This document shows, piece after piece, positions 10,335 through 20,306 of a stretch of DNA of 64,000 nucleotides. The stretch covers positions 60,027,556-60,091,555 of the forward strand of contig CM067541.1 in the NCBI GenBank assembly GCA_034509755.1. The letters are read 5' to 3'. This stretch comes from Anisodus tanguticus (lineage: Eukaryota > Streptophyta > Magnoliopsida > Solanales > Solanaceae). Numbering within the stretch: the first letter of the stretch is position 1; each line of letters begins with the position of its first letter. The notes under the pieces are model-generated. The model had not been told where the DNA came from and ran no database searches. It was given only the letters and a program-made list of their open reading frames with translations. Made by a program: the position numbers and the translations under genes.

Positions 10335-10503
10335 GGGTTTAGGGTTTAGGGTTTAGGGTTCAGGGTTTAGGGTTTAGGGTTTTAGGGTTTTAGGGTTTAG
10401 GGTTTAGGGTTTAGGGTTTAGGGTTTAGGGTTTAGGGTTTAGGGTTTAGGGTTTAGGGTTTAGGGTTTTAGGGTTTTAGGGTTTTAGGGTTTAGGGTTTA
10501 GGG
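10335..10503 (+). repeat. Telomeric tract 4, TTTAGGG
   Basis: About 23 units, mostly canonical TTTAGGG. A few have an extra T (TTTTAGGG) and one reads TTCAGGG. Confidence 0.95.
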
Positions 10504-10659
10504 TTTTTTTTTTTTTTTTTGAAGCCACAGCCTCGCGGCTTGTGGTATTTTATTAATAATAAATAAGAAAGACAAGGGGCCCCAAAGGGGAAGTACAAGC
10601 AGGGGGGACTCATCCTATTACCCACTAGACTATCCTATAAGGCCTAATACTAGAAAAAT

Positions 10660-10881
10660 CTAACAAGAATGTAGAAAAAAAGAACTCGACAAAACCAAAT
10701 ATTCTATGATCATCATAGAGTTTATAATACACACTATGATGATATTACAAATGATGATGCTAACATAGTGAAGAAATAATATAAGCACGCAAGTACGATT
10801 ATTTACCTCCGGCCTTATAAAATCCTCCATCTGCGGCATCGCTTCCTTATCAATCTCCAAATATTCCTGGAATTTAATCAT
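10660..10881 (-). CDS. U5 small downstream ORF (73 aa)
   Basis: It begins MIKFQEYLE, continues into EDFIRPEV and ends in a hydrophobic tail with three Ile-rich blocks. In beta copies the frame is also open upstream of this ATG, so the exact start is unclear. No recognised family. Confidence 0.4.
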   Translation of the reverse strand: MIKFQEYLEIDKEAMPQMEDFIRPEVNNRTCVLILFLHYVSIIICNIIIVCIINSMMIIEYLVLSSSFFLHSC

Positions 10882-10966
10882 AATCACAATCGTAATCAAA
10901 CTCTCCGGGAATACGATAGGGGTTTCTTTCTCTCGGCTTTTTCATTTTCTCTCGGCGCATCTCCAC

Positions 10967-13192
10967 TCAAACATCTTCTTCTTTTTTGCACCGATTGCCC
11001 CGACCCGCTCAAAAAAAGCTTCAATGGCAATTGGTGAAGGCTCCTTCTCTTGAGCAACTAGTTGTCCTGGTGGTCTACCGAAGCATCCTCACCCAATTCC
11101 TCGCTCCTCTACATCCATTTCTTCCTCCTCTACCTTATCCCCATCCGCCTCCTCATCGGTTACATCCTCTCCGTCCGTCTCACACCATTTCCTCCTAGCA
11201 CTAGAAGTGGTGTCGGGGTCCCTGGTATGGTGGCGGATGGGATGTCGAGTTGGATTTATTAAGGGTACAGGTGGGTGAGATGAAAGTGATAGATGTGGGT
11301 CGAAGGGGATTGGATTGTATGCTAAGGCAAAGCGGGATTTAGTTTTGCTTGTGAATTTGGGTTGAAGTTGGAGCCCGAATCCGAAAGGGATGGGCTTGCA
11401 TTATTGGGTTGGATAATTTGGGTATTTGGGCTTGGGTTCGGGTTAGATATAATTGGGCTCGGGTAAGGTGGGATTGGGCTCGGGTTGGGGAGATGCGGGT
11501 GGGCTAGGGGTGTCGGGTTGGGGCTTGGGTGGGGCAACCCAATTAGGGGAACGGGTAGGGTTTCGATTGGGCTTCGAAAACCACCACCGACGGCGGTTTA
11601 GGGTTTTGGGTAAGTGGTGGCGGGTGGTTTTGGCTGGTGGTTTCGGCAAACCGGTGGGGTTTCCGATGGGGGGGGGATCCGATGGGGGGTGGGTAGGTAA
11701 TCGGGTGGGTCGGGATTAGGGTCGGGTAGGGTTATCGAAGTGGGTAGGGTTTGCGGTAGTTCGGCTAGGGTTTACGGCGGCGAATCGGCGGTTTTCGCCG
11801 ATTGCCGCTGAAAGAAAGAGGAAAGCGACGGGTGCTTCGGTCGCCGGAATTATGGCATTTCCGGTAGGTATTTCGTAGACCGTGATGTGGGGTTGTGAGT
11901 GTTAGGGTTGGGGTTTACCGCTTTTGTTGTTTTAGGGTTTTGGTAGGCGGTTTTAGGGTTTGTGGGTGGTTTTGTTGGGATGGAAGGGTTTCGGTAGGGT
12001 TTTTGTTGGGGTTTCCGACACAACCATTGATCTTTGTTGTGGTTACGGTGGGAACAATTTTTCCAACCCTACCATTGGCCGGAATCTTGTTCCACCGCCC
12101 GAACGATGAGCAGGATGGTCGTTTTCGGTTTTGAGCATGGTTTTTCTTGTGTTTTTTGTTTGTAATTGTGACCCAACCTTGATGAAAGTTAGGGATAGAG
12201 TTGGTGGTTTTGGGAGTGGGGTTTTGACGGCTAGGGAGAGAGGTAGGAGGTTGAGGGTTAGGAGGATTACCTGGCTTAGCCGCCGCCTCTTTTCCTTTCT
12301 CGTTTCCTTGCTCCTTTTTCGGCATCAATTCTGGATGTAGTTTCCAACATCCACTCAATTCGTGACCTTGGAGCTTGCAATTTGTACAATATTTTGGAAG
12401 AAAATCATATCTAAATGGATACCATTTCGACTTAATTCCTGTTTCGTCAGCAGCTTCTATTTGAAATCTCTTGGGGTGCTCCTTTAACAAATCAATTTCA
12501 ATTTTGACCCTTGCACAACTAGGTCTAGTTTTATTCTTGGTGGCCACATCAATTGCAAGGGGTCTTCCAGCCGCCGCCGCTATGGAAAATAGTTGGGCTT
12601 CTCCAAAGTATGTAGGCGGCAATCCGGGAAGAGATATCCATGTAACCACCAAGCTTGTTTCTTCCTCCGAATCAAACCAAGTGCTCCATTTGAATGTTCT
12701 CATCGAAAAGATAGTCCCTTTCTCTTGAATGTTCCAATTCGGCTTGGACATAAGAGTAAGGTAGTCTTCGAACAAAGAACATCTAATCAAGACTTGTCTA
12801 TTGCAAAGTAAACCAATTCTAACCTCTCCTTTGAGTTCACATTGCTTGGGGATTGAAGTTCTAAGAGAACTAATTTCAGGCCACCCATAACTAAACTTAC
12901 CAACAACTGCAAATCGTAGATCTTGTTGATTTATCATCAACTCAATCTCCTCCTTGTTGAATCTAATCGTTGGCTCGCCATGTAGGTATGTGATAGGCTT
13001 GAAAGGGACTTGTGAAGGTGTGGTGTTGCCACCGCCACTGCTAGGGTTTTGCCCCACAGCCGCGAAGACATGATGGTTCAAAACACTTGGTTTAAACAGT
13101 TTCGAGTAATCTAGAGGTGTGGGGATGGTGGGGGATGTTGTCGGAGGCTGGACGACCTCGGGAGGAGGCCGTCCAGTGGCCGTCGTGGCCAT
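10967..13192 (-). pseudogene. U5 ORF1 (beta type); N-terminal 425 codons intact
   Basis: The ATG is at 13190-13192. The open part (to 11915) is nearly the same as U4: DUF4283-like domain, then a knuckle with the same spacing (CTNCKLQGHELSGC), then the linker. From about 11900 to 10967 the reading is broken many times against U8, e.g. GACTGAC reads GGTGTC and GGCTGGC reads GGTGGC. These are mostly CAG/CTG positions. The ending is the beta acidic C-terminus up to the TGA at 10967-10969. Confidence 0.72.
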
Positions 13193-13293
13193 CGGAAGTC
13201 GGAAAAAGGGCTAGTTGTTGTTTTCGTCGAAACTGCCGGAAATCGCCCTCAAGTTGAGAGCGTTTTTCCGTGCCTTGTTTCGGAAAAAAGTGG

Positions 13294-13351
13294 GGTTTAG
13301 GGTTTAGGGTTTAGGGTTTAGGGTTTAGGGTTTAGGGTTTAGGGTTTAGGG
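13294..13351 (+). repeat. Telomeric tract 5, TTTAGGG
   Basis: Eight uninterrupted TTTAGGG units between the U5 5' end and the U6 poly-T. Confidence 0.95.
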
Positions 13352-13524
13352 TTTTTTTTTTTTGAAGCCACAGCCTCGCGGCTTGTGGAATTTTTATATA
13401 TTATAATAAAATTACAGGGGGCCCCATAGGGGAAGTACAAGTAGGGGGGACTCATCCTATTACTCCACTAGTCTATCCTATAAGGCCTAAAAGAAAATAC
13501 AAGAAAATAAGGAATTATTATAGG

Positions 13525-13558
13525 ATTATCATAGAATTTATAAATATTCTATGATAAT
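13525..13558 (-). other. AT-rich 3'-tail hairpin, alpha version in U6
   Basis: A 13-bp perfect stem (ATTATCATAGAAT with ATTCTATGATAAT) around an 8-base loop. It differs from the U2 copy in the loop only and keeps the A-T pairs that replace G-C pairs of the other families. Confidence 0.7.
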
Positions 13559-13588
13559 GTTACATATGATGAAAAAGTAAAGTGATCT

Positions 13589-15434
13589 CTACCTCCTCCA
13601 TTCGTATTCGTTTTCCCCAGCATAAGGATTGTACCCTTCTGCCAAAGCTCTTTCGAGCGCTGGGGTCCAAGTTGGATATTTCCTTCGGGGAGCTTTATCT
13701 TTCTTTTGCGCTACAGGTGTTGATACCTGTTTTGGTGTCTTCTTTTTTGGCACTGGTTTCGTGAGAACAATATCTTGAAGGGATGCTCGTTGTTTGTGCA
13801 ACCATTCCTCTGTGTCCTCCTCTACCTTGTCCCTTTCTGCTCCCTCTTCATCTACCTCTTCTCCATCTGTCTCACACCATTTCCTCCGAGCACTAGAAGT
13901 GAGTGATGGGGTCCTGGTATTGCCGACGGTTGGGATATCTGAATTGGATTTATTGAGGGTGCAAGGTTGTGGAGAGAGTAGGAGGTATGGGTTGTATGGG
14001 CTTGGGTTGTAAGCTATGGCTGTTGGGTCCAATTGGGTTTGAAAATTTGAGCTTGTGGATGAGCCCAAATTTGGAATAGAAAGGTTTGGGTTATTGTATT
14101 GGGTAATTTGTGAGTGGGTGTTTGGTATTGGGCTTGGGTTTGGTACATGTGAAGAGTGTGGACTCGGGTTTGGTGGGTTTTGGGTTAGAATTTGGGTGGG
14201 GCTTAACTGAGCCGGGTTTGGGTTCGGGTTGGGTAGGGTTTCGGGGGTACCCGAAACCACCATTGTAGGCGGTTTAGGGCTAGGATTTTGGGGAGGCGGG
14301 TTAGGGTTTGAGGTACCCGGATCTTGAGAAGTTGGTGGAGGTGGGTGGGTCGATAAATGGGCCGGGTTTTCAGTCTGGGTAGGGCTAGAGGTTTGGGTGG
14401 TGTCGGGTAGGGTTTCAGTACCCGAAACCGCCAGCGATAGCGGTTTAGGGCTAGGAGAGGGTTGTGGCTGGTTAGGGTTAGGGTTTGTGGAGGGCGGTAT
14501 CGGTAAACCAGCATGGTTTCCGATGCTGGAGTTCGATGGGGTTGGGTGGGTCAAATTATGGGTCGGGGTTCCGGGTCGGGTAGGGTTTGCAATCTGGTTA
14601 GGGTTTTCCGGAGTGGCGGCTAGGGTTTCCGTCGACGAATCAGCGGTATTTCGCTGATTTCCGACGGACTGAGTAGGGTTTCCGGTAACTTTGTCGGCAA
14701 GGTTTTGAGTGGCGATGGGTTGTGGGGATTCGGTGTCAATGTTTCCGATGGCCAACACCGCCGGAATCACTGTTCCGATATCAACCCCACTATTTTTTGT
14801 GGGGTTTGAGGGGCTGTTTTTGTTTGCGATTTTTGTTGGGTTTTCTACGGACGGTAATCCACTCTTTATCGGTGGTAGGGTTGGTGGCGGAGGTGGGGGA
14901 TGTGGGCTTGGCGTTAGGGTTTGCGAGAAGAGGAGTTAGGTTTAGAATTACCTTGTGTCGCCTCCGACCCTCGCCGCTGCCTCCATCCTTTGCTTTTTCC
15001 GGCAACAAATCTGGATGCATCTTCCAACACCTATTCACATCATGACCTTGAAGCTTGCAGTGGGTACAATACTTTGGGAGAAAGTCATATCGATAAGGAT
15101 ACCATTTCGATGTAGCTTTCTCCCCTCCTCCAACTCTAATCTGAAATTTTGAGGGGTGTTCCTTTAACAAATCAATCTCCACCTTTACCCTAGCACAACT
15201 AGGCCGAGATTTGTTCTTGGTAGCGACATCAATAGCCAATGGCTTTCCCACAGCCGCCGCAAAGGAGAAAAGATGAGGTTCATTGTAAAAATTTGGTGCC
15301 AAACCTGGAAACGAAATCCACGTGTGGGCGATACTCGATTCCTCTTCCGCATTAAACCATGGCTCCCATTTGAAGGTTCTCATAGGGTGATATTTTCGAT
15401 TTTCTTGAATGAGAAAACATGGCTTTGACATCAA
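13589..15434 (-). pseudogene. U6 ORF1 (alpha type), 5'-truncated, one frameshift
   Basis: It lacks the start and the first ~148 codons. The DUF4283-like remainder and knuckle (CTHCKLQGH, with Arg replacing the Gly before Cys-Trp) read at 15434-14790. The frame shifts near 14780-14800 (an extra G in the TTTGAGGGG run against U2). It then reads 393 codons at 14770-13589, the longest intact alpha C-terminal half in the window: Pro/Asn/Thr-rich linker, RRKWCETDGEEVDEE, a Lys-rich segment and the ending GENEYEWRR. This copy shows that the U2 C-terminal pieces belong to one frame. Confidence 0.75.
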
Positions 15435-15440
15435 AAAAAG

Positions 15441-15455
15441 GTTTAGGGTTTAGGG
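15441..15455 (+). repeat. Telomeric tract 6, two TTTAGGG units
   Basis: The shortest tract between elements, about 15 bases. U7 must have inserted after very little telomere addition, or the tract had been trimmed back. Confidence 0.85.
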
Positions 15456-15613
15456 TTTTTTTTTTTTTTTTTTGAAGCCACAGCCTCGCGGCTTGTGGTA
15501 TTTTATTAATAATAAATAAGAAAGACAAGGGGCCCCAAAGGGGAAGTACAAGCAGGGGGGACTCATCCTATTACCCCACTAGACTATCCTATAAGGCCTA
15601 ATACTAGAAAAAT

Positions 15614-15835
15614 CTAACAAGAATGTAGAAAAAAAGAACTCGACAAAACCAAATATTCTATGATCATCATAGAGTTTATAATACACACTATGATGATATT
15701 ACAAATGATGATGCTAACATAGTGAAGAAATAATATAAGCACGCAAGTACGATTATTTACCTCCGGCCTTATAAAATCCTCCATCTGCGGCATCGCTTCC
15801 TTATCAATCTCCAAATATTCCTGGAATTTAATCAT
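15614..15835 (-). CDS. U7 small downstream ORF (73 aa)
   Basis: Same beta-type sequence as in U5 (MIKFQEYLEID, EDFIRPEV, hydrophobic tail). The frame is open upstream as far as the ORF1 stop at 15922, with only a TTG overlapping that stop. The ATG at 15833-15835 is used here by comparison with other families. Confidence 0.4.
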   Translation of the reverse strand: MIKFQEYLEIDKEAMPQMEDFIRPEVNNRTCVLILFLHYVSIIICNIIIVCIINSMMIIEYLVLSSSFFLHSC

Positions 15836-15921
15836 AATCACAATCGTAATCAAACTCTCCGGGGAATACGATAGGGGTTTCTTTCTCACGGCTTTTTCAT
15901 TTTCTCTCGGCGCATCTCCAC

Positions 15922-17373
15922 TCAAACATCTTCTTCTTTTTTTGCACCGATTGCCACGACCCGCTCAAAAAAAGCTTCAATGGCAATTGGTGAAGGCTCC
16001 TTCTCTTGAGCAACTAGTTGTCCTGGCTGGTCTACCGAAGCATCCTCACCCAAATTATGGGTCGGGGTTCCGGGTCGGGTAGGGTTTGCAATCTGGTTAG
16101 GGTTTTCCGGAGTGGCGGCTAGGGTTTCCGTCGACGAATCAGCGGTATTTCGCTGATTTCCGACGGACTGAGTAGGGTTTCCGGTAACTTTGTCGGCAAG
16201 GTTTTGAGTGGCGATGGGTTGTGGGGATTCGGTGTCAATGTTTCCGATGGCCAACACCGCCAGAATCACTGTTCCGATATCAACCCCACTGTTTTTTGTG
16301 GGGTTTGAGGGCTGTTTTTGTTTGCGATTTTTGTTTGGTTTTCTACGGACGGTAATCCACTCTTTATCAGTGGTAGGGTTGGTGGCCGGAGGTGGGGGGA
16401 TGTGGGCTTGGCGGCTAGGGTTTGCAGAAGAGGAGTTAGGTTTAGAATTACCTTGTGTCGCCTCCTGACCCTCGCCGCTGCCTCCATCCTTTGCTTTTTC
16501 CGGCAACAAATCTGGATGCATCTTCCAACACCCATTCACATCATGACCTTGAAGCTTGCAGTGGGTACAATACTTTGGGAGAAAGTCATATCGATAAGGA
16601 TACCATTTCGATGTAGCTTTCTCCCCTCCTCCAACTCTAATCTGAAATTTTGAGGGGTGTTCCTTTAACAAATCAATCTCCACCTTTACCCTAGCACAAC
16701 TAGGCCGAGATTTGTTCTTGGTAGCGACATCAATAGCCAATGGCTTTCCCACAGCCGCCGCAAAGGAGAAAAGATGAGGTTCATTGTAAAAATTTGGTGC
16801 CAAACCTGGAAACGAAATCCACGTGTGGGCGATACTCGATTCCTCTTCCGCATTAAACCATGGCTCCCATTTGAAGGTTCTCATAGGGTGATATTTTCGA
16901 TTTTCTTGAATGAGAAAACATGGCTTTGACATCAAAGTCACATAATCTTCAAATAAAGAACATCGAATTAGAACATGGCGATTGCAAAGCAACCCAATCT
17001 TAACCTCCGCCTTTAATTCACATTGCTTGGGGATTTCCGTTCGCAAATAGTGAATTTCAGGCCAACCATGATTGAATTTTCCAACCACCGAATGTTGTAA
17101 CTCTTGGTGATGAATCGTCACCTCAAGTTCTTGCTCCGAGAATTGAAAGGTTGGTTCTCCATGTAGATATTGGATTGGCTTTGGCGAGATCTGTGTGGGT
17201 ATGGAAGGGGAAGGGCCGAGAGGCCTCAAACTGTCGCCATTTTCGACGGCAACAGTTTGTGTTGCGATGGTGGGTGCAGATTTGAGGATGTTGGCGTAAG
17301 AAGGGGGTGGGGTAGATGTAGAGGGAGGCTGGACGACCTCGGGAGGAGGTCGCCCAGTGGCCGAAATGGCCAT
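15922..17373 (-). CDS. U7 ORF1, intact chimeric Gag-like protein (483 aa)
   Basis: This is the only ORF1 in the window that runs from ATG (17371-17373) to a family-typical stop without a break. Residues 1-60 are Pro/Thr-rich, about 85-240 are DUF4283-like, and the knuckle is Cys269/Cys272/His277/Cys282. A Pro/Asn-rich linker follows, then at about residue 442 the sequence switches from alpha (THNL) to beta (GEDASVDQPG) and ends EEDV. The RRKW motif and acidic run are missing. DUF4283 with a CCHC knuckle is typical of ORF1 of plant LINEs; the likely role is binding element RNA. Whether it is expressed cannot be seen. Confidence 0.8.
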   Translation of the reverse strand: MAISATGRPPPEVVQPPSTSTPPPSYANILKSAPTIATQTVAVENGDSLRPLGPSPSIPTQISPKPIQYLHGEPTFQFSEQELEVTIHHQELQHSVVGKFNHGWPEIHYLRTEIPKQCELKAEVKIGLLCNRHVLIRCSLFEDYVTLMSKPCFLIQENRKYHPMRTFKWEPWFNAEEESSIAHTWISFPGLAPNFYNEPHLFSFAAAVGKPLAIDVATKNKSRPSCARVKVEIDLLKEHPSKFQIRVGGGEKATSKWYPYRYDFLPKYCTHCKLQGHDVNGCWKMHPDLLPEKAKDGGSGEGQEATQGNSKPNSSSANPSRQAHIPPPPATNPTTDKEWITVRRKPNKNRKQKQPSNPTKNSGVDIGTVILAVLAIGNIDTESPQPIATQNLADKVTGNPTQSVGNQRNTADSSTETLAATPENPNQIANPTRPGTPTHNLGEDASVDQPGQLVAQEKEPSPIAIEAFFERVVAIGAKKEEDV

Positions 17374-17464
17374 GGAAGGCCGGAAAATGGCTAACTGTTG
17401 GTTTCGTTGTCAACCGCCGGAAATCGCCCTCTCTAGAGAGCGTTTTCCCAAGCGTGTTTCGGGG

Positions 17465-17534
17465 TTTTGGGGTTTGGGTTTGGGGTTTAGGGTTTAGGGT
17501 TTAGGGTTTAGGGTTTAGGGTTTAGGGTTTAGGG
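17465..17534 (+). repeat. Telomeric tract 7, TTTAGGG
   Basis: It begins with G-rich irregular units (TTTTGGGG, TTTGGGTTTGGGG) and settles into eight canonical units. Confidence 0.92.
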
Positions 17535-17692
17535 TTTTGTTTTTTTTTTTTTTTTGAAGCCACAGCCTCGCGGCTTGTGGTATTTTATTAATAATAAATA
17601 AGAAAGACAAGGGGCCCCAAAGGGAAGTACAAGCGGGGGACTCATCCTATTACCCCACTAGACTATCCTATAAGGCCTAATACTAGAAAAAT

Positions 17693-17914
17693 CTAACAAG
17701 AATGTAGAAAAAAAGAACTCGACAAAACCAAATATTCTATGATCATCATAGAGTTTATAATACACACTATGATGATATTACAAATGATGATGCTAACATA
17801 GTGAAGAAATAATATAAGCACGCAAGTACGATTATTTACCTCCGGCCTTATAAAATCCTCCATCTGCGGCATCGCTTCCTTATCAATCTCCAAATATTCC
17901 TGGAATTTAATCAT
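17693..17914 (-). CDS. U8 small downstream ORF (73 aa), in frame with ORF1
   Basis: In this copy the 474-codon open frame of the ORF1 C-terminal half runs straight through into MIKFQEYLE and its hydrophobic tail, because an A-run and a CAG-like site upstream differ in length from U4 and U7. It could be a fusion in this copy or a product of base-calling. Confidence 0.4.
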   Translation of the reverse strand: MIKFQEYLEIDKEAMPQMEDFIRPEVNNRTCVLILFLHYVSIIICNIIIVCIINSMMIIEYLVLSSSFFLHSC

Positions 17915-17996
17915 AATCACAATCGTAATCAAACTCTCCGGGAATACGATAGGGGTTTCTTTCTGCGGCTTTTTCATTTTCTCGGCGCATCTCCAC

Positions 17997-20224
17997 TCAA
18001 ACATCTTCTTCTTTTTTGCACTGATTGCCCTGACCCGCTCAAAAAAAGCTTCAATGGCAATTGGTGAAGGCTCCTTCTCTTGAGCAACTAGTTGTCCTGG
18101 CTGGTCTACCGAAGCATCCTCACCCAATTCCTGCTCCTCTACATCCATTTCTTCCTCCTCTACCTTATCCCCATCTGCCTCCTCATCGGTTACATCCTCT
18201 CCGTCTGTCTCACACCATTTCCTCCTAGCACTAGAAGTGACTGACGGGGTCCTGGTATGGCTGGCGGATGGGATGTCAGAGTTGGATTTATTAAGGGTAC
18301 AGGGCTGAGATGAAAGTGATAGATGTGGGTCGAAGGGGATTGGATTGTATGCTAAGGCAGCAGGATTTAGTTTTGCTTGTGAATTTGGGTTGAAGTTGGA
18401 GCCCGAATCCGAAAGGGATGGGCTTGCATTATTGGGTTGGATAATTTGGGTATTTGGGCTTGGGTTCGGGTTAGATATAATTGGGCTCGGGTAAGGTGGG
18501 ATTGGGCTCGGGTTGGGGAGATGCGGGTGGGCTAGGGGTGTCGGGTTGGGGCTTGGGTGGGGCAACCCAATTAGGGGAACGGGTAGGGTTTCGATTGGGC
18601 TTCCGAAAACCACCACTGACGGCGGTTTAGGGTTTTGGGTAAGTGGTGGCGGGTGGTTTTGGGCTGGTGGTTTCGGCAAACCAGTGGGGTTTCCGATGGG
18701 GGGATCCGATGGGGCTGGGTAGGTAATCAGGTGGGTCGGGATTCCGGGTCGGGTAGGGTTATCGAAGTGGGTAGGGTTTGCGGTAGTTCCGGCTAGGGTT
18801 TCTGGCGGCGAATCAGCGGTTTTTCGCTGATTGCCGCTGGAAAGAGGAAAGGCAGCGGGTGCTTCGGTCGCCGGAATTATGGCATTTCCGGTAGGTATTT
18901 CTGTAGACCGTGATGTGGGGTTGTGAGTGTTAGGGTTGGGGTTTACCGCTTTTGTTGTTTTAGGGTTTTGGTGGGCGGTTTTAGGGTTTGTGGGTGGTTT
19001 TGTTGGGATGGAAGGGTTTCCGGTAGGGTTTTTGTTGGGGTTTCCGGCAGCAACCATTGATGCTGTTGTGGTTACGGTGGGAACAATTTTTCCAACCCTA
19101 CCATTGGCCGGAATCACTGTTCCAGCCGCCTGAACAGTAGCAGATGGCTGTTTTCGGTTTTGAGCATGGTTTTTCTTGTGTTTTTTGTTTGTAATTGTGA
19201 CCCAACCTTGATGAAAGTTAGGGATAGAGTTGGTGGTTTTGGGAGTGGGGTTTTGACGGCTAGGGAGAGAGGTAGGAGGTTGAGGGTTAGGAGGATTACC
19301 TGGCTTAGCCGCCGCCTCTTTTCCTTTCTCGTTTCCTTGCTCCTTTTAAAGGCATCAATTACGGATGTAGTTTCCAACATCCACTCAATTCGTGACCTTG
19401 GAGCTTGCAATTTGTACAATATTTTGGAAGAAAATCATATCTAAATGGATACCATTTCGACTTAATTCTGTTTCGTCGGCGTTGACTTCTATTTGAAATC
19501 TCTTGGGGTGCTCCTTTAACAAATCAATTTCAATTTTGACCCTTGCACAACTAGGTCTAGTTTTATTCTTGGTGGCCACATTAATTGCAAGGGGTCTTCC
19601 AGCCGCCGCCGCTATGGAAAATAGTTGGGCTTCTCCAAAGTATGTAGGCGGCAATCCGGGAAGAGATATCCATGTAACCACCAAGCTTGTTTCTTCCTCC
19701 GAATCAAACCAAGTGCTCCATTTGAATGTTCTCATCGAAAAGATAGTCCCTTTCTCTTGAATGTTCCAATTCGGCTTGGACATAAGAGTAAGGTAGTCTT
19801 CGAACAAAGAACATCTAATCAAGACTTGTCTATTGCAAAGTAAACCAATTCTAACCTCTCCTTTGAGTTCACATTGCTTGGGGATTGAAGTTCTAAGAGA
19901 ACTAATTTCGGAGCCACCCATAACTAAACTTACCAACAGCGCAAATCGTAGATCTTGTTGATTTATCATCAACTCAATCTCCTCCTTATTGAATCTAATC
20001 GTTGGCTCGCCATGTAGGTATGTGATAGGCTTGAAAGGGACTTGTGAAGGTGTGGTGTTGCCGCCGCCACTGCTAGGGTTTTGCCCCCCAACCGCGAAGA
20101 CATGATGGTTCAAAACACTTGGTTTAAACAGTTTCGAGTAATCTAGAGGTGTGGGGATGGTGGGGGATGTTGTCGGAGGCTGGACGACCTCGGGAGGAGG
20201 CCGTCCAGTGGCCGTCGTGGCCAT
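17997..20224 (-). pseudogene. U8 ORF1 (beta type), two frame breaks
   Basis: The ATG is at 20222-20224. The first 279 codons (to 19385) cover the DUF4283-like domain (with a local change at the KFSYGWPEI block near 19910-19940) and reach the knuckle, where the frame is lost near 19470. The linker, RRKWCETDGE motif, acidic run and beta C-terminus are open from about 19117 down to 17693, the longest open beta C-terminal half. The conventional beta stop (EEDV then TGA) corresponds to 17997-17999, but this copy bypasses it by a different A-run length. Confidence 0.74.
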
Positions 20225-20306
20225 CGGAAGTCGGAAAAAGGGCTAGTTGTTGTTTTCGTCGAAACTGCCGGAAATCGCCCTCAAATTGAGAGCGTTTTTC
20301 CGTGCC

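Larger units (their letters stand above)
10504..13293 (-). mobile_element. U5: beta-family telomeric retroelement, full length
   Basis: A T17 tract (10504-10520), the terminal hairpin at 10525-10545, and the leader hairpin at 13244-13262. The 5' end reads CGGAAAAAAGTGGGG into telomeric repeat. Its near-identity to U4, only one tract away, could reflect repeated retrotransposition of one source or local duplication. The differing poly-T and telomere-tract lengths favour separate insertions. Confidence 0.88.
13352..15440 (-). mobile_element. U6: alpha-family telomeric retroelement, 5'-truncated
   Basis: A T12 tract and terminal hairpin (13368-13388) begin a normal alpha 3' half. The element stops at about 15434, inside the DUF4283-like domain, at a point where U2 and U7 continue. 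Four or so extra A and GG then join it to two telomeric units. The 5' truncation at the distal side is what incomplete reverse transcription would leave. Confidence 0.9.
15456..17464 (-). mobile_element. U7: alpha/beta chimeric telomeric retroelement
   Basis: The 3' part (15474 to about 16052) matches beta copies. The rest matches alpha copies up to the 5' leader hairpin (17425-17442). The join at 16050-16053 falls in CAA, which both parents share at that point. Poly-T is 18 bases. At 2.0 kb it is shorter than others because most of the linker and the RRKW region are lost at the join. Confidence 0.88.
17535..20306 (-). mobile_element. U8: beta-family telomeric retroelement, full length
   Basis: The poly-T is about 21 bases with one G at 17539. 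The terminal hairpin is at 17560-17580, an AATAAA signal at 17584-17589 lies about 29 bases before the poly(A), and the leader hairpin is at 20276-20294. Over the linker this copy has the cleanest reading of the three beta copies and is the best reference for them. Confidence 0.88.

Noticed and set aside
10335..10503. CRISPR-like array or ordinary microsatellite
   Set aside because: There are no spacers. The 7-base TTTAGGG unit and its constant orientation at every element edge identify it as telomeric repeat.
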